Source: Hwanghaeella sp964350445 (GTDB lineage Bacteria > Pseudomonadota > Alphaproteobacteria > UBA8366 > Aestuariispiraceae). Taken from it: a DNA stretch of 64,000 nt. Both the position numbers and the translations under genes were made by a program. Location of the stretch: positions 21,869-85,868 of the forward strand of contig CAYGKA010000016.1 in assembly GCA_964350445.1 (NCBI GenBank), given 5' to 3'. The notes under the pieces are model-generated. The model was not told the DNA's origin. It worked only from the letters and a program-made list of their open reading frames with translations, and ran no database searches. Position 1 is the stretch's first letter; each line of letters begins with the position of its first letter. Shown here one piece after another: positions 9,307-18,344 of the stretch.

Positions 9307-9505
9307 CCCGGGCTACCTATACCGACGCCCCGCGATTTCACGCGCTGTTTATGTTCCTGTAACAGCGCCGACACATTGGCAGCCTAGGTTCCGGTCATCG
9401 ACCAACCGCCCGTCCTTACGGGCACTTGCGGCGAACGACGGGCTGATGAGATTAAGTGTAGGCCCATCGTTCGCTGTCTTTTTTTGACGACGCAAGAACC
9501 AAACA

Positions 9506-9865
9506 ATGAACTTGGTACTGAAGGATGTCGGCAGCCAGTTTGCCCAGTTCATAGAATAAGACGTCCCGCACAAAGTGCTGCGGATCGCGAAATCCGAACA
9601 CGTCATCTGGAAAAACGTCTCTGCGACATGCTCGCGAGGAAAAATTCCCTTCGCAAATCCGAGCTCGCCGACGATTATTCCCGCCGTTTGAGAAACTGCG
9701 GAGGTTTACAAGCGGGGCATCGACTCCGTGACGCGGTACGGCGCAGGCAACACGGACGGCGCCTTGAATGCGATCGAGAAAGTGGAAGCCGCGCCGAAAG
9801 AGGCGCTTCGCCTGCTGGACGTCATCGTCGCGGCGGCAAACGCCGGCGGTTGTTGGCCCGAATGA
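9506..9865 (+). pseudogene. decayed CZB-type (chemoreceptor zinc-binding) domain gene
   Basis: Reading from ATG 9506 gives MNLVLKDVGSQFAQFIE, then an in-frame TAA at 9557. The same frame continues as KVLRIAKSEHVIWK. The match then shifts one frame at about 9610 (KRLCDMLARKNSLRKSELADDYSRRL) and returns at about 9701 (EVYKRGIDSVTRYGAGNTDGA...), ending at TGA 9863. Joined, this resembles a CZB domain: His in the H-x-x-W segment, a following helix, and a position after ADDYS where the Cys zinc ligand is expected but Arg is found. One stop and two compensating shifts indicate a broken gene. Whether it was a lone CZB protein or the tail of a chemoreceptor cannot be seen. The family call is by motif only. 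Confidence 0.5.
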
Positions 9866-9874
9866 ACTGCTCAG

Positions 9875-12252
9875 TCACGCAGCTTGCGTCGTCACCCTGA
9901 CAAGAGCCGCGATCAGGTCGCTGCGACTGGTCGGCTTGGTGATGATCCCCAACCAGGGCGTTTCGGTAGACTTCAAAAGGTCGCCGCAGGTAACGTCGGC
10001 CGTCCACGCGAAGACAGGCGGCGCTTTGTCCTGACCATTGATCTCCATGATCCGGGCGGCGGCATCGATGCCGTTCATGCCCGGCATGTGAATATCCATC
10101 AGGATGACATCGGGTTTGTGGGAACAGCACCATTTGACCGCCTCTTCCCCATTCCGGGCCTTCACCACGATGCAACCCATGTCCAACAACACGGTCTCTG
10201 CCACGTTCAAGTTCAGTTCCACGTCATCGACCACCAGAACAGTCAATCCGAAGTTGTTGTCCTGTTCCTCCGCCTTCGCCAAAGTTTCCACATAGGCCTT
10301 GGGACTGAGCGACTGCAAATCATGCAACACGAACGTGGCTGTAAATGTGCTGCCCTTGCCAAATTCGCTCTTCACCAAAATGTCGCCCCCCATGAGCCGA
10401 GCCAACGAGCGCGATATGGACAGGCCCAACCCCGTGCCGCCGAATTCGCGGGCGATCGTCGCATCTGCCTGATGGAACGGGTCAAAGATGGCGCTGATTC
10501 TGTCCGGTGCGATGCCAATTCCGTGGTCCGTGATCGAAACAACAAGCTCGATCGTTGAATTCTCCAAGGAATTGGTCCTGGCGTCGAATTCGACCGCCCC
10601 GCCCTTTCCGAACTTGATCGCATTGTCGAGGAGATTGTAGAGGACCTGCTTGAGTCTCATGGCATCGCCAAGGACGATGTTGTCCATCGCGGCAATCTCG
10701 CATTCGAGATCGACGCCATTCTCAGTCGCCCTTACGGCGAAACCGGAATAGATGTTGCTTAACACTTCAGGCAAATAAAACGGGGCTTCCACAATATCAA
10801 ATCGGCCGCTGTCGATTTTCGCAAAATCGAGAATGTCGTTGATCAGGCTCAGCAGATCCTTGCCCGACCGGGCGATGCTCTTAGCGTAATTGGCCAACTC
10901 GCCCGGCGACGCGCCTTTGTCGGCTTTCATCTGAACCAATTCCGAGAATCCGATCACGGCGTTCAGCGGCGTCCGCAATTCGTGGCTCATGATCGCCATG
11001 AAGTGCGATTTGGCCGCACTCGCCTCCAAGGCTTTCTTGTTCGACTTGATCAACTCCTCCCGCTGCCGATGCAAGTCGGAAACATCACGGACAAAAGTGA
11101 CGACCTTAGACGACCCATTCGCACGTATGACGCTCAGATCAATTTCAACCGGGAACTCACGGCCTGTCTTATCCACTGCCTGTAAGCCGTTCCTGTTCGA
11201 AACCGGGCCCGGATCGGATTGATTCAGATAAGCGTTGCGATGGCGCGCATGCGCCTCGCGATTTCCTGCGGGGACCAACTGATCGACATGCATTCCAGTC
11301 AACTCACTCGGCTGATAGTCGAACAGCCGGCAGGCTTCTTGATTGCAGCGTTCGACCAGACCGCTTTCACCCACGCAAAGTATTGCATTGGGAGCGCCTT
11401 CGATAAGCACATCGATTTCACTAAACGCCGCTTTCAATGCCGTGTTGGTCCGCAGGACGATGAACAGGGTGAACCCGCCGAACACCGCGATCAGGCCGAC
11501 AAGCAGGAATCCAAGTCCGCTTGCAAACATCAGATCCTGGGTCGATTCGTCACCGGCCCGCAGGTCATCCGCAATCTTGTGGGACCTGATTTCATCCAAT
11601 ACCGCCAAAGCATTCTGCGCAGGTCCGTCATCGACCTTCACGATGGCATCGAGTTCGGTAACAGATAGGTCCCTGCCTTGCGTGACTGCGAATTCGAGTT
11701 GCTTCCTGTACTCCAGGATCGTCGACCGGACGGTGACGAGGTGCTCGGCCGCGCTTGCGTCCTGGATCGCTCCGGCGAGATGGTCGACAATACCGAGGGC
11801 GCGTTCCATCTCCATCGCGGCGTTGCGCGCGTATTCGTCGTCCCGGCGGATCACGTAATTCTTAAAATCATGAATAAACCCGCCATAGCCGATTGCGTCC
11901 CGTAGTCTGGACAGCGAGTCTGATATGGCGGAAACGTCTTCCACATAACGATGAACGGCTTGATTCGATTGTTCAATGCCGCGATCCAAATAAAGAAAAT
12001 AGCCGCNNNNNNNNNNNNNNNNNNNNNNNNNNNNNNNNNNNNNNNNNNNNNNNNNNNNNNNNNNNNNNNNNNNNNNNNNNNNNNNNNNNNNNNNNNNNNN
12101 NNNNNNTGAACGGCTTGATTCGATTGTTCAATGCCGCGATCCAAATAAAGAAAATAGCCGCCTGCGGCGGAGGTAATTAAAAGGGTAAGGATCGCTGAAA
12201 AGGCGAGCAAAAAGCGCGGCGAAAACTTGTTCTTGAACAAAACTGGCCGCAT
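9875..12252 (-). CDS. membrane hybrid histidine kinase (PAS-HisKA-HATPase-REC), interrupted by an artificial gap
   Basis: Start ATG 12252 (GGAGG four bases upstream); stop at 9875. The 100 N at 12007-12106 are flanked by the same 55 bases (11952-12006 and 12107-12161). Removing the N run and one copy leaves 2223 bases, exactly 741 codons, so the intact protein has 740 residues. Order: membrane helix near 14-36, a periplasmic helical sensor region, membrane helix near 190-215, PAS about 228-338, HisKA with phospho-acceptor His372 in MSHELRTPLN, HATPase with N, G1 (DHGIGI) and G2 (GGTGLGLSI) boxes, and a C-terminal receiver with Asp668 in MDIHMPGMNG. Signal unknown; no partner regulator is adjacent. 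Confidence 0.9.
12007..12106. other. assembly gap (100 N) between identical 55-base ends
   Basis: A run of exactly 100 N. The 55 bases before it and the 55 bases after it are identical, so two contigs that already overlap were scaffolded without being merged. The true sequence should contain no insertion here. Confidence 0.95.
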
Positions 12253-12596
12253 GCGGCCTCCCTGTTTCCATCAGTCAGGTAGAACGCAACTTAAAGGCAT
12301 CCCACGACAATATCGCCTCGCCTTTGAACCCCGTTGAAACGACAACGCCGGGTCTGTGTGAAATTGGCGAGCAAACGGCCTGTTTCACCCTTATATCACT
12401 ATCATCTACTTTACAAATCCATACACTTTTGGCGGCTAAAAGCTGAACGACAGCAAAAAGAGCGCTGATACCGGCGGACAAAATCATTGTCGGCGGTTGG
12501 ATGACATGGTGGCCTGGAGTGGCAGCGCTTCACTTGCCGAAGTACGCGCTATTTGCCGGGGGCCCCTCGCTGCCGATCGAACGTCAGGTGGGGAAA
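12253..12596. other. intergenic region upstream of the histidine kinase
   Basis: 344 bases between the kinase start and tRNA-His. It is A+T-rich around 12385-12430, where the kinase promoter (minus strand) would be expected. A 70-codon minus-strand frame is present but has no ribosome site and unconvincing composition. Nothing else is visible. Confidence 0.4.
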
Positions 12597-12673
12597 TGGG
12601 GTGAGTGGTGGGAATTGAACCCACGGCCTCCAGAATCACAATCTGGCGCTCTAACCAACTGAGCTACACCCAC
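12597..12673 (-). tRNA. tRNA-His (anticodon GUG)
   Basis: On the minus strand the acceptor GTGGGTG pairs with CACTCAC. The D-arm region is TAGCTCAGTTGGTTAGAGC, the anticodon stem CCAGA/TCTGG encloses TTGTGAT (anticodon GTG), and the T-arm has GGTTCAATTCC. Discriminator C and an encoded CCA end at 12597. A G precedes the 5' end at 12674, as expected for the extra G-1 of tRNA-His. Confidence 0.97.
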
Positions 12674-12688
12674 CGCAGATGAGGGGCG

Positions 12689-12717
12689 CTTTTACGCCGA
12701 GCCCCCTGCCCCGTCAA
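12689..12717 (-). promoter_or_regulatory. sigma70 promoter of tRNA-His
   Basis: On the minus strand: TTGACG, 17 bases, TAAAAG, starting about 15 bases before the tRNA 5' end. The -35 box and the GGCAGGGGGC-like spacer match the tRNA-Leu promoter at 6302-6330. Confidence 0.6.
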
Positions 12718-12855
12718 GCGGTTCGGACAAAGGAATTGCCGACCGATGGGAGTCGCTTCAGGTTGTGAAATCTGCATAGTCGAGACCATCGTTTCAAGCG
12801 ACGTAAGGTGCCGGTTTGATCTAAGTTTGGTCCCGCATTTGCGCGATGCCACGGC

Positions 12856-14103
12856 ATGCCATTGGGGAAGGGCAAACCATTGGCCTTTGGGGTGAAAAAA
12901 ATTGACGGACGCGGCCGGGGGCATGGTTTCGGCTATTATGTAGCCGCTTACACTGCGGCCCTTGGCTTGATCGCCGCCTTTGGTGTCGCAACCTATATGC
13001 TGTCCGACCGCATGATCACCGAAGAAGCCCGAAGTGCCACCTTGGTTCGCATCGCAACCAGGCAAACCACGCTTTCCCAACGGATCAGCGGCCTCGCTTT
13101 CCAATACGCCATGGCCAACCCGCAGCAGCGGCGGCAATTGGAGCCGTTCATTCAATCCTCGGTCGGCCTGATGCGAAGTTCCCATGAAGCCTTGCTGATG
13201 GGTGACAAACAGCTGGGACTTCCGGGTGGCGGGTTTTCCGACGAAATCGACGAAATGTTCTTCGGCGAGGTGGAGCAGCTGGACTATCGCGTCCGCCGCT
13301 TCATGACCCTGGCGGAAGACTTCCTTGAACTGCCTCAGAACTTCCTTGATGAGAAGAACCAAGGTTTGATCCGGCTTTTGGCCGCGGCACAGGACGAACT
13401 GATGGAATCCTTGTCCGACGTCGCGTCCGTGTACGAAGAAGAAAGCCGCGCCCGGGTTCAGATCCTGCGGGAACAGATTTCCTGGCTTCTTGCGGCGTTC
13501 TTGGCTGTCGTCGCCCTGGAGGGCGTTCTCGTCTTCCGGCCCTTGTTCCGGTCGCTCATCCGGCATCGGGAAGAATTGTACAACATGGCGCGGACAGACC
13601 CCCTATCCGGCTGCTTCAACCGTCGGGCATTGATGGAAGCGGCGGATAATGAGTTCGCCCGCGCACGCCGCTACCACTCACCCTTGACGGTCGCCATGTT
13701 CGACATTGATCACTTCAAGAAGGTGAACGACCGGTACGGCCATGCGGCCGGCGACGCGGTCATACAAAGCATCGTTGCAGCCGCCGGGAAGTCGGTGCGG
13801 AACATTGATATTCTCGGACGCACCGGCGGCGAGGAATTCGCCATCGTGTTGCCGGACACGGATACCAAAGGCGCCGCAATCGTCGCAGAGAAACTGCGCG
13901 CCGCCGTGGAGGAAACGGTCACGATGTTCGAAGGCCAAGGCATCATGGTAACCATTAGTGTCGGGGTCGGGACCGTTCTGAGCGATGACGGCAGCGCCGC
14001 CCAAGCCTTGTCGCGCGCGGATCAGGCCCTTTACCGGTCGAAACAAACCGGCCGTAATCGGGTCAGTACGTTCGAGCTTGAAGAAGTCGGCGCGACGGAC
14101 TAG
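12856..14103 (+). CDS. diguanylate cyclase with membrane-anchored PilJ-like sensor
   Basis: Up to 415 residues. Membrane helix near 27-48, then an all-helical extracytoplasmic region containing RQTTLSQRISGLAFQYA, similar to the type IV pili methyl-accepting (PilJ-type) sensor helix. A second membrane helix lies near 212-232, and the C-terminal GGDEF domain starts at about RTDPLSGCFNRRAL. The active-site loop is GGEEF. An inhibitory site RNID sits five residues before it, so product feedback by cyclic di-GMP is expected. The metal-binding FDIDHFKKVND segment is intact. It makes cyclic di-GMP from two GTP. The start is uncertain: a GTG at 12892 would drop the first 12 residues, and neither candidate has a clear ribosome site. 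Confidence 0.93.
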   Translation: MPLGKGKPLAFGVKKIDGRGRGHGFGYYVAAYTAALGLIAAFGVATYMLSDRMITEEARSATLVRIATRQTTLSQRISGLAFQYAMANPQQRRQLEPFIQSSVGLMRSSHEALLMGDKQLGLPGGGFSDEIDEMFFGEVEQLDYRVRRFMTLAEDFLELPQNFLDEKNQGLIRLLAAAQDELMESLSDVASVYEEESRARVQILREQISWLLAAFLAVVALEGVLVFRPLFRSLIRHREELYNMARTDPLSGCFNRRALMEAADNEFARARRYHSPLTVAMFDIDHFKKVNDRYGHAAGDAVIQSIVAAAGKSVRNIDILGRTGGEEFAIVLPDTDTKGAAIVAEKLRAAVEETVTMFEGQGIMVTISVGVGTVLSDDGSAAQALSRADQALYRSKQTGRNRVSTFELEEVGATD

Positions 14104-14191
14104 CAGAATTCTTTGGTTTTCAAAGGATACCCTGGGACTCCCCGGGTAGAAGACAGCGTTCAAGACAACAAAGATCAAGTCAGGGAAGAAT

Positions 14192-15364
14192 ATGCTCCAG
14201 CTCGCCGCGAATTTGAAAAGACTTGGAACGGAAACCGCGTTCGACGTTCTGGCGAAAGCCGCGCGACTACAGGCGGAAGGCGCGGATATCATCAACCTCG
14301 GAATCGGCCAGCCTGACTTCCCGACGCCGGATCATATCGTCGAAGCCGCCGTTAAGGCCCTGCGCGACGGCCATCACGGGTACACGCCGGCGAACGGCGT
14401 TCTGCCGCTCCGCGAAGCGGTGGCCGCCGACTTGAACAAGCGGCATGGCGTGAATGTGGACCCTGATACGGTGGTCGTCGTCCCCGGCGGCAAGGTCACG
14501 ATGTTTTTCGCGATCATGATGTTCGGCGAACCCGGCGCGGAAATAATGTATCCGGACCCCGGTTTCCCGATCTACCGCTCGGTCATCGATTATACCGGCG
14601 CCAAGGCCGTTCCGATCCCACTGCTTGAAAAGAACGGGTTCGCCTTCTCGGCTGAGGAAGTGCTGTCGCGTATCACGCCGAAGACGCGGCTGATCATCGT
14701 AAACAGCCCGGCGAACCCGACCGGCGGGGTCACGCCGGCGGAAGAAATGGACAAGCTGGCTCAAGGTCTGGCCGACCACCCCGATGTCGCCATCATGTCG
14801 GACGAAATCTATAGCCAAATGCTGTATGACGGTCGCCAGCACCGCAGCATCCTTTCCTACGAGCACCTCAAGGACCGCGCGATCATGCTGGACGGCTGGT
14901 CCAAGACCTACGCCATGACCGGATGGCGCCTGGGCTTCGCGGTTTGGCCGAAGGATCTGGCCCCGGTCGCCACCAGACTGGCGATCAATTGCCATTCCTG
15001 CGTCAATGCGTCGGCCCAATTTGCCGGGATCGCCGCGCTGGAAGGTTCGCAAGACGAACCGCGCGCCATGGTAAAGGCGTTCGACGAACGCCGGAAGGTT
15101 GTGACGGAGGCCCTGAACGCTCTTCCCGGCTTTTCCTGCATCGAACCGGCGGGCGCGTTCTATGCCTTCCCCAACATTTCCGCGACGGGCCTGACCGCCG
15201 CCGAAGCCCAAAATCTGTTCCTGGAAAAGGCAAGCGTCGCGACCATCGCCGGCACCAGTTTCGGGATCCACGGCGAAGGGTATATCCGGGTGTCCTATGC
15301 CAATTCGACGGAGAATATCCGCAAGGCGATGGACCGGATGGCTGAAGTCCTGGCGGCGCGGTGA
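14192..15364 (+). CDS. class I pyridoxal-phosphate aminotransferase (aspartate aminotransferase family)
   Basis: Encodes 390 residues of the fold-type I aminotransferase family. The PLP lysine is Lys238 in DGWSKTYAMTGWRLGF. Other conserved parts are LGIGQPDFPTP at the N-terminus, NSPANPTGG and the YIRVSYA segment, whose Arg binds the substrate carboxylate. This group transfers amino groups from aspartate, alanine or aromatic amino acids to 2-oxo acids; the exact substrate cannot be read from the sequence. GGGAAG lies just before the ATG. It stands alone between a diguanylate cyclase and glnB. Confidence 0.9.
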   Translation: MLQLAANLKRLGTETAFDVLAKAARLQAEGADIINLGIGQPDFPTPDHIVEAAVKALRDGHHGYTPANGVLPLREAVAADLNKRHGVNVDPDTVVVVPGGKVTMFFAIMMFGEPGAEIMYPDPGFPIYRSVIDYTGAKAVPIPLLEKNGFAFSAEEVLSRITPKTRLIIVNSPANPTGGVTPAEEMDKLAQGLADHPDVAIMSDEIYSQMLYDGRQHRSILSYEHLKDRAIMLDGWSKTYAMTGWRLGFAVWPKDLAPVATRLAINCHSCVNASAQFAGIAALEGSQDEPRAMVKAFDERRKVVTEALNALPGFSCIEPAGAFYAFPNISATGLTAAEAQNLFLEKASVATIAGTSFGIHGEGYIRVSYANSTENIRKAMDRMAEVLAAR

Positions 15365-15549
15365 CGGGTCTGTCATTCTGCGCGGGGGAAACGCGTTGAC
15401 CCTCGCCAAAATGCATCTCCGTAACGAAATCGACGGGCAAAAGATCAAGAAATAGGCATCTGCATAATTTTTAATCTCGGACCCTGCCCGCAAAAAAGAC
15501 GCCACCTGCCAAACAACTGATTTTACTTACTTTAATAGAAATCTCAGAT

Positions 15550-15565
15550 TGGCATAAGCGATGCA
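15550..15565 (+). promoter_or_regulatory. sigma54 (RpoN) promoter of glnB-glnA
   Basis: TGGCATAAGCGATGCA matches the -24/-12 consensus TGGCAYR-N4-TTGCW with a single mismatch, and the invariant GG and GC are correctly spaced. It lies about 95 bases before glnB. NtrC-dependent sigma54 control of glnBA is established in relatives such as Azospirillum. I see no clean NtrC dyad upstream. Confidence 0.7.
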
Positions 15566-15659
15566 AAGGCGGAAGCACGGCTGAGCCCCTGTTCGGCCGC
15601 CAATCATGTAGCACCGGCGGTAAACTCATACTGCCGACATCTGAGGGATCGGGTCGCCG

Positions 15660-15998
15660 ATGAAGAAAATCGAAGCGATCATCAAGCCATTCAAGCTTGA
15701 TGAAGTGAAAGAAGCGCTGCACGAGATTGGAATCCAAGGCATTACCGTAACCGAGGCAAAGGGTTTCGGCCGTCAAAAAGGCCACACTGAACTCTACCGG
15801 GGCGCGGAATATGTCGTCGACTTCCTGCCGAAGGTCCGGCTGGAAATCGTCTTGGACGATAATCTCGCCGAGCGTGCCGTAGAAGCCATCCAAAATGCCG
15901 CGCAGACTGGGAGAATCGGTGACGGCAAGATCTTCGTGAGCAGCATCGAAGAAGTCATTCGCATTCGGACCGGCGAACGCGGGTCCGATGCCATCTAG
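15660..15998 (+). CDS. glnB: nitrogen regulatory protein P-II
   Basis: 112 residues, exactly the PII length. The T-loop contains Tyr51 in HTELYRGAEYVVDF, the uridylylation site used by GlnD. The B-loop TGRIGDGKIFV and the C-loop RIRTGERG bind ATP/ADP and 2-oxoglutarate. PII is a trimer that reports nitrogen and energy status to NtrB, GlnE and other targets. It is followed by glnA after 100 bases and is preceded by a sigma54 promoter, the glnBA operon found in many alphaproteobacteria. GlnB rather than GlnK is inferred from the glnA linkage and the absence of amtB. Confidence 0.96.
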   Translation: MKKIEAIIKPFKLDEVKEALHEIGIQGITVTEAKGFGRQKGHTELYRGAEYVVDFLPKVRLEIVLDDNLAERAVEAIQNAAQTGRIGDGKIFVSSIEEVIRIRTGERGSDAI

Positions 15999-16098
15999 AC
16001 CGGGACGTGGCGCCCGCGCGGACCGCAGAACCGGTCCGATGCACGGTTGCCGTTCCCGAACCATCCAAGCAAGTTCTTAACAAGAGGAAGTAGAGGAC

Positions 16099-17508
16099 AT
16101 GTCAGACGTTCAAACCGTCATGAAGATGATTGAGGAAAACGACGTCAAATTCGTCGATTTCCGTTTCACGGACCCGCGCGGGAAGTGGCAGCACACGGCA
16201 CAGTACATCACGACCATTGATGAAGAATCCCTGACAGAAGGCATCATGTTCGACGGGTCGTCGATCGCGGGCTGGAAGGCCATCAACGAGTCCGACATGA
16301 TCCTGAAGCCGGACCTTTCCACCGCTGTGTTGGATCCGTTCACGGCGCAGCCGCAGTTGATCCTGTTCTGCGACATTCTGGAGCCGTCGACGGGCCAGCC
16401 CTACGACCGCGATCCGCGCTCGATATGCAAGAAGGCCCTGACTTATATGGAGTCGCTCGGCATCGGCGACACCGCCTATTTCGGTCCGGAAGCCGAATTC
16501 TTCGTCTTCGACGACGTCAAGTGGTCCACGAAGCAGGAATTCATGGGTTACAAGATCGATTCCGAAGAAGATCCCTATAACAGCTTCGCCGATTTCGAAG
16601 ACGGCAACACCGGGCACCGTCCGGCGACCAAGGGCGGTTACTTCCCAGTTGCGCCTGTCGATAGCGGCACCGACATGCGCGCCGAAATGGTCAGCGTCAT
16701 GGTCGAAATGGGCCTGGACATGGAAAAGCACCACCACGAAGTGGCGCCTTCCCAGCACGAGTTGGGCATCAAGTTCGACACGCTGGTCCGCACAGCCGAC
16801 ACGATGCAGAAGTATAAGTATGTCGTTCACATGGTGGCGCACGCCTATGGCAAGACTGCGACCTTCATGCCGAAGCCGGTTGTCGGCGACAACGGGTCGG
16901 GCATGCATACCCACCAGTCGATTTGGAAAGACGGTAAGAACATGTTCGCCGGTTCGGGTTATGCCGACCTCAGCGAAATGTGCCTGTACTACATCGGCGG
17001 CATCATCAAGCATGCCAAGGCGCTGAACGCGTTCACCAACCCGTCGACCAACAGCTACAAGCGCCTGATCCCGGGTTTCGAAGCGCCCGTGCTGCTGGCC
17101 TATTCGGCTCGTAACCGGTCGGCCTCCTGCCGTATCCCGTACGTCTCCAGCCCGAAGGGCAAGCGCGTCGAAGTCCGTTTCCCGGACGCGACCGCGAACC
17201 CCTACCTGGCGTATTCCGCCATGCTGATGGCCGGCCTCGACGGGATCCAGAACAAGATCCACCCGGGCGACCCGATGGACAAGGATCTCTACGACCTGCC
17301 GCCGGAAGAACTGGCCGAAGTGCCGCAGGTTTGCGGTTCGCTGCGCGAAGCGTTGGAATCCCTGGATGCCGACCGCGACTTCCTGAAGGCCGGTGGCGTC
17401 ATGACCGACGACATGATCAACGGTTATCTCGACCTGAAGTGGGAAGAGGTCTATCGCCTTGAGCACACGACCCACCCGGTCGAATACGAAATGTACTACA
17501 GCGCCTAA
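16099..17508 (+). CDS. glnA: glutamine synthetase type I
   Basis: 469 residues, the full length of GSI-beta. The N-terminal beta-grasp has DFRFTDPRGKWQH. The catalytic part has GPEAEFFVFD, the NGSGMHTHQS loop and NRSASCRIP. The adenylylation site is Tyr398 in KDLYDLPPEE, so the enzyme should be switched off by GlnE in nitrogen excess. It makes glutamine from glutamate, ammonia and ATP as a dodecamer in the cytoplasm. GAGGAAG lies before the ATG. Second gene of the glnB-glnA operon, closed by a strong terminator. Confidence 0.98.
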   Translation: MSDVQTVMKMIEENDVKFVDFRFTDPRGKWQHTAQYITTIDEESLTEGIMFDGSSIAGWKAINESDMILKPDLSTAVLDPFTAQPQLILFCDILEPSTGQPYDRDPRSICKKALTYMESLGIGDTAYFGPEAEFFVFDDVKWSTKQEFMGYKIDSEEDPYNSFADFEDGNTGHRPATKGGYFPVAPVDSGTDMRAEMVSVMVEMGLDMEKHHHEVAPSQHELGIKFDTLVRTADTMQKYKYVVHMVAHAYGKTATFMPKPVVGDNGSGMHTHQSIWKDGKNMFAGSGYADLSEMCLYYIGGIIKHAKALNAFTNPSTNSYKRLIPGFEAPVLLAYSARNRSASCRIPYVSSPKGKRVEVRFPDATANPYLAYSAMLMAGLDGIQNKIHPGDPMDKDLYDLPPEELAEVPQVCGSLREALESLDADRDFLKAGGVMTDDMINGYLDLKWEEVYRLEHTTHPVEYEMYYSA

Positions 17509-17557
17509 TCTCCTTTTCCGGCCCGAATTATCGACCGGCTGAAGGAAAGCGACTGAG

Positions 17558-17592
17558 AAAGCCCCGCCAGAGCAATCTGGCGGGGCTTTTTT
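17558..17592 (+). terminator. rho-independent terminator of glnBA
   Basis: A 14-base arm AAAGCCCCGCCAGA, loop GCAA and the matching TCTGGCGGGGCTTT run into a T tract, 50 bases after the glnA stop. Confidence 0.95.
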
Positions 17593-17783
17593 CTTTCATG
17601 CCTATCGGCTTCTCTCTCATTCCCCTGGGCCACGCAGAAACAACCGCGACGCCTTGAAATCATGGTGCTCAGAGCCGGTTCCCAAGGAAGACGGAAACGC
17701 ACTCCCAAGTAACCTTTTGTAAATCTTTGGCCGGTATTGTGGGCAAAGGCGAAACATAGACAAAGCCAAACACCGGTAAGACC

Positions 17784-18263
17784 ATGAAGCTCACGAGACT
17801 CGCCCTTTACTGTCAGCCGTCCGACACATTCCGTCTGGCGAACTTGGCCGGGATTCTCGATACGAACCGGGAATATAACGGCAATTTCGGAATTTCCGCC
17901 GTCTTGGCGATGACCCAAACCCATTTCATGTATGTGATGGAAGGCCCGCGCGAAGCGGTTTCCCAAGCATTCTCGCAGATCATGTTCGACAGCAATTTCA
18001 AGAATGTCGTTCTGTTCGGCATGGAGGAGATCAGCGAGCGACTGTACGACGCAGGTTCTGTCGATTTCATCGCCGCCGATGCCTTTTCCGTCGAGTTTTG
18101 CCGGGAGACGCTCAACATGCCGCGCGTCCTGCCGTCGCTGCTGAGCTATGAAAACGCCAAACGCTTGCTGCTGAAAGCACGCCGCAAACGTGATATCCTG
18201 GAACGGTCTCAGCAGTTGATCGACGATTGCGCAGCCCAAGACTACTTCGAGATCGCGGTCTAA
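17784..18263 (+). CDS. BLUF-like protein lacking the photoactive glutamine (copy 1)
   Basis: 159 residues. The first 95 or so follow the BLUF (blue-light FAD sensor) fold: Tyr9 in ALYCQ, Asn32 in YNGNFGIS, and an FxxxxEG motif at 48-54 followed by the usual helix and IMFDSNFKNVV strand. Measured against AppA these match Tyr21 and Asn45, but the residue aligned with AppA Gln63 is Tyr50 (FMYVMEG). That Gln drives the flavin photocycle, so normal BLUF photochemistry is not expected. The C-terminal 60 residues are a helical cap. It forms a tandem pair with the next gene and ends in a similar DYFEI tail. Role unknown. Confidence 0.85.
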   Translation: MKLTRLALYCQPSDTFRLANLAGILDTNREYNGNFGISAVLAMTQTHFMYVMEGPREAVSQAFSQIMFDSNFKNVVLFGMEEISERLYDAGSVDFIAADAFSVEFCRETLNMPRVLPSLLSYENAKRLLLKARRKRDILERSQQLIDDCAAQDYFEIAV

Positions 18264-18344
18264 TCCGCCGCAGAAATAAACGACCTCAGCATCCGGAGAT
18301 CTTCCCCTAGACCGATCCGGAATGGAAAGGTCCAAGGTATTTAG

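Noticed and set aside
12007..12106. possible insertion hidden by the N run
   Set aside because: Identical 55-base ends and restored reading frame argue for an overlap, not missing sequence.
12275..12487. 70-codon minus-strand frame between the kinase and tRNA-His
   Set aside because: No ribosome site and no recognisable features; probably non-coding.
14267..15505. 412-codon minus-strand frame opposite the aminotransferase
   Set aside because: Composition of an antisense shadow, no family features, and the plus strand has the PLP lysine motif.
16102..17475. 457-codon minus-strand frame opposite glnA
   Set aside because: Long only because of G+C-rich codon structure; glutamine synthetase on the plus strand is complete.
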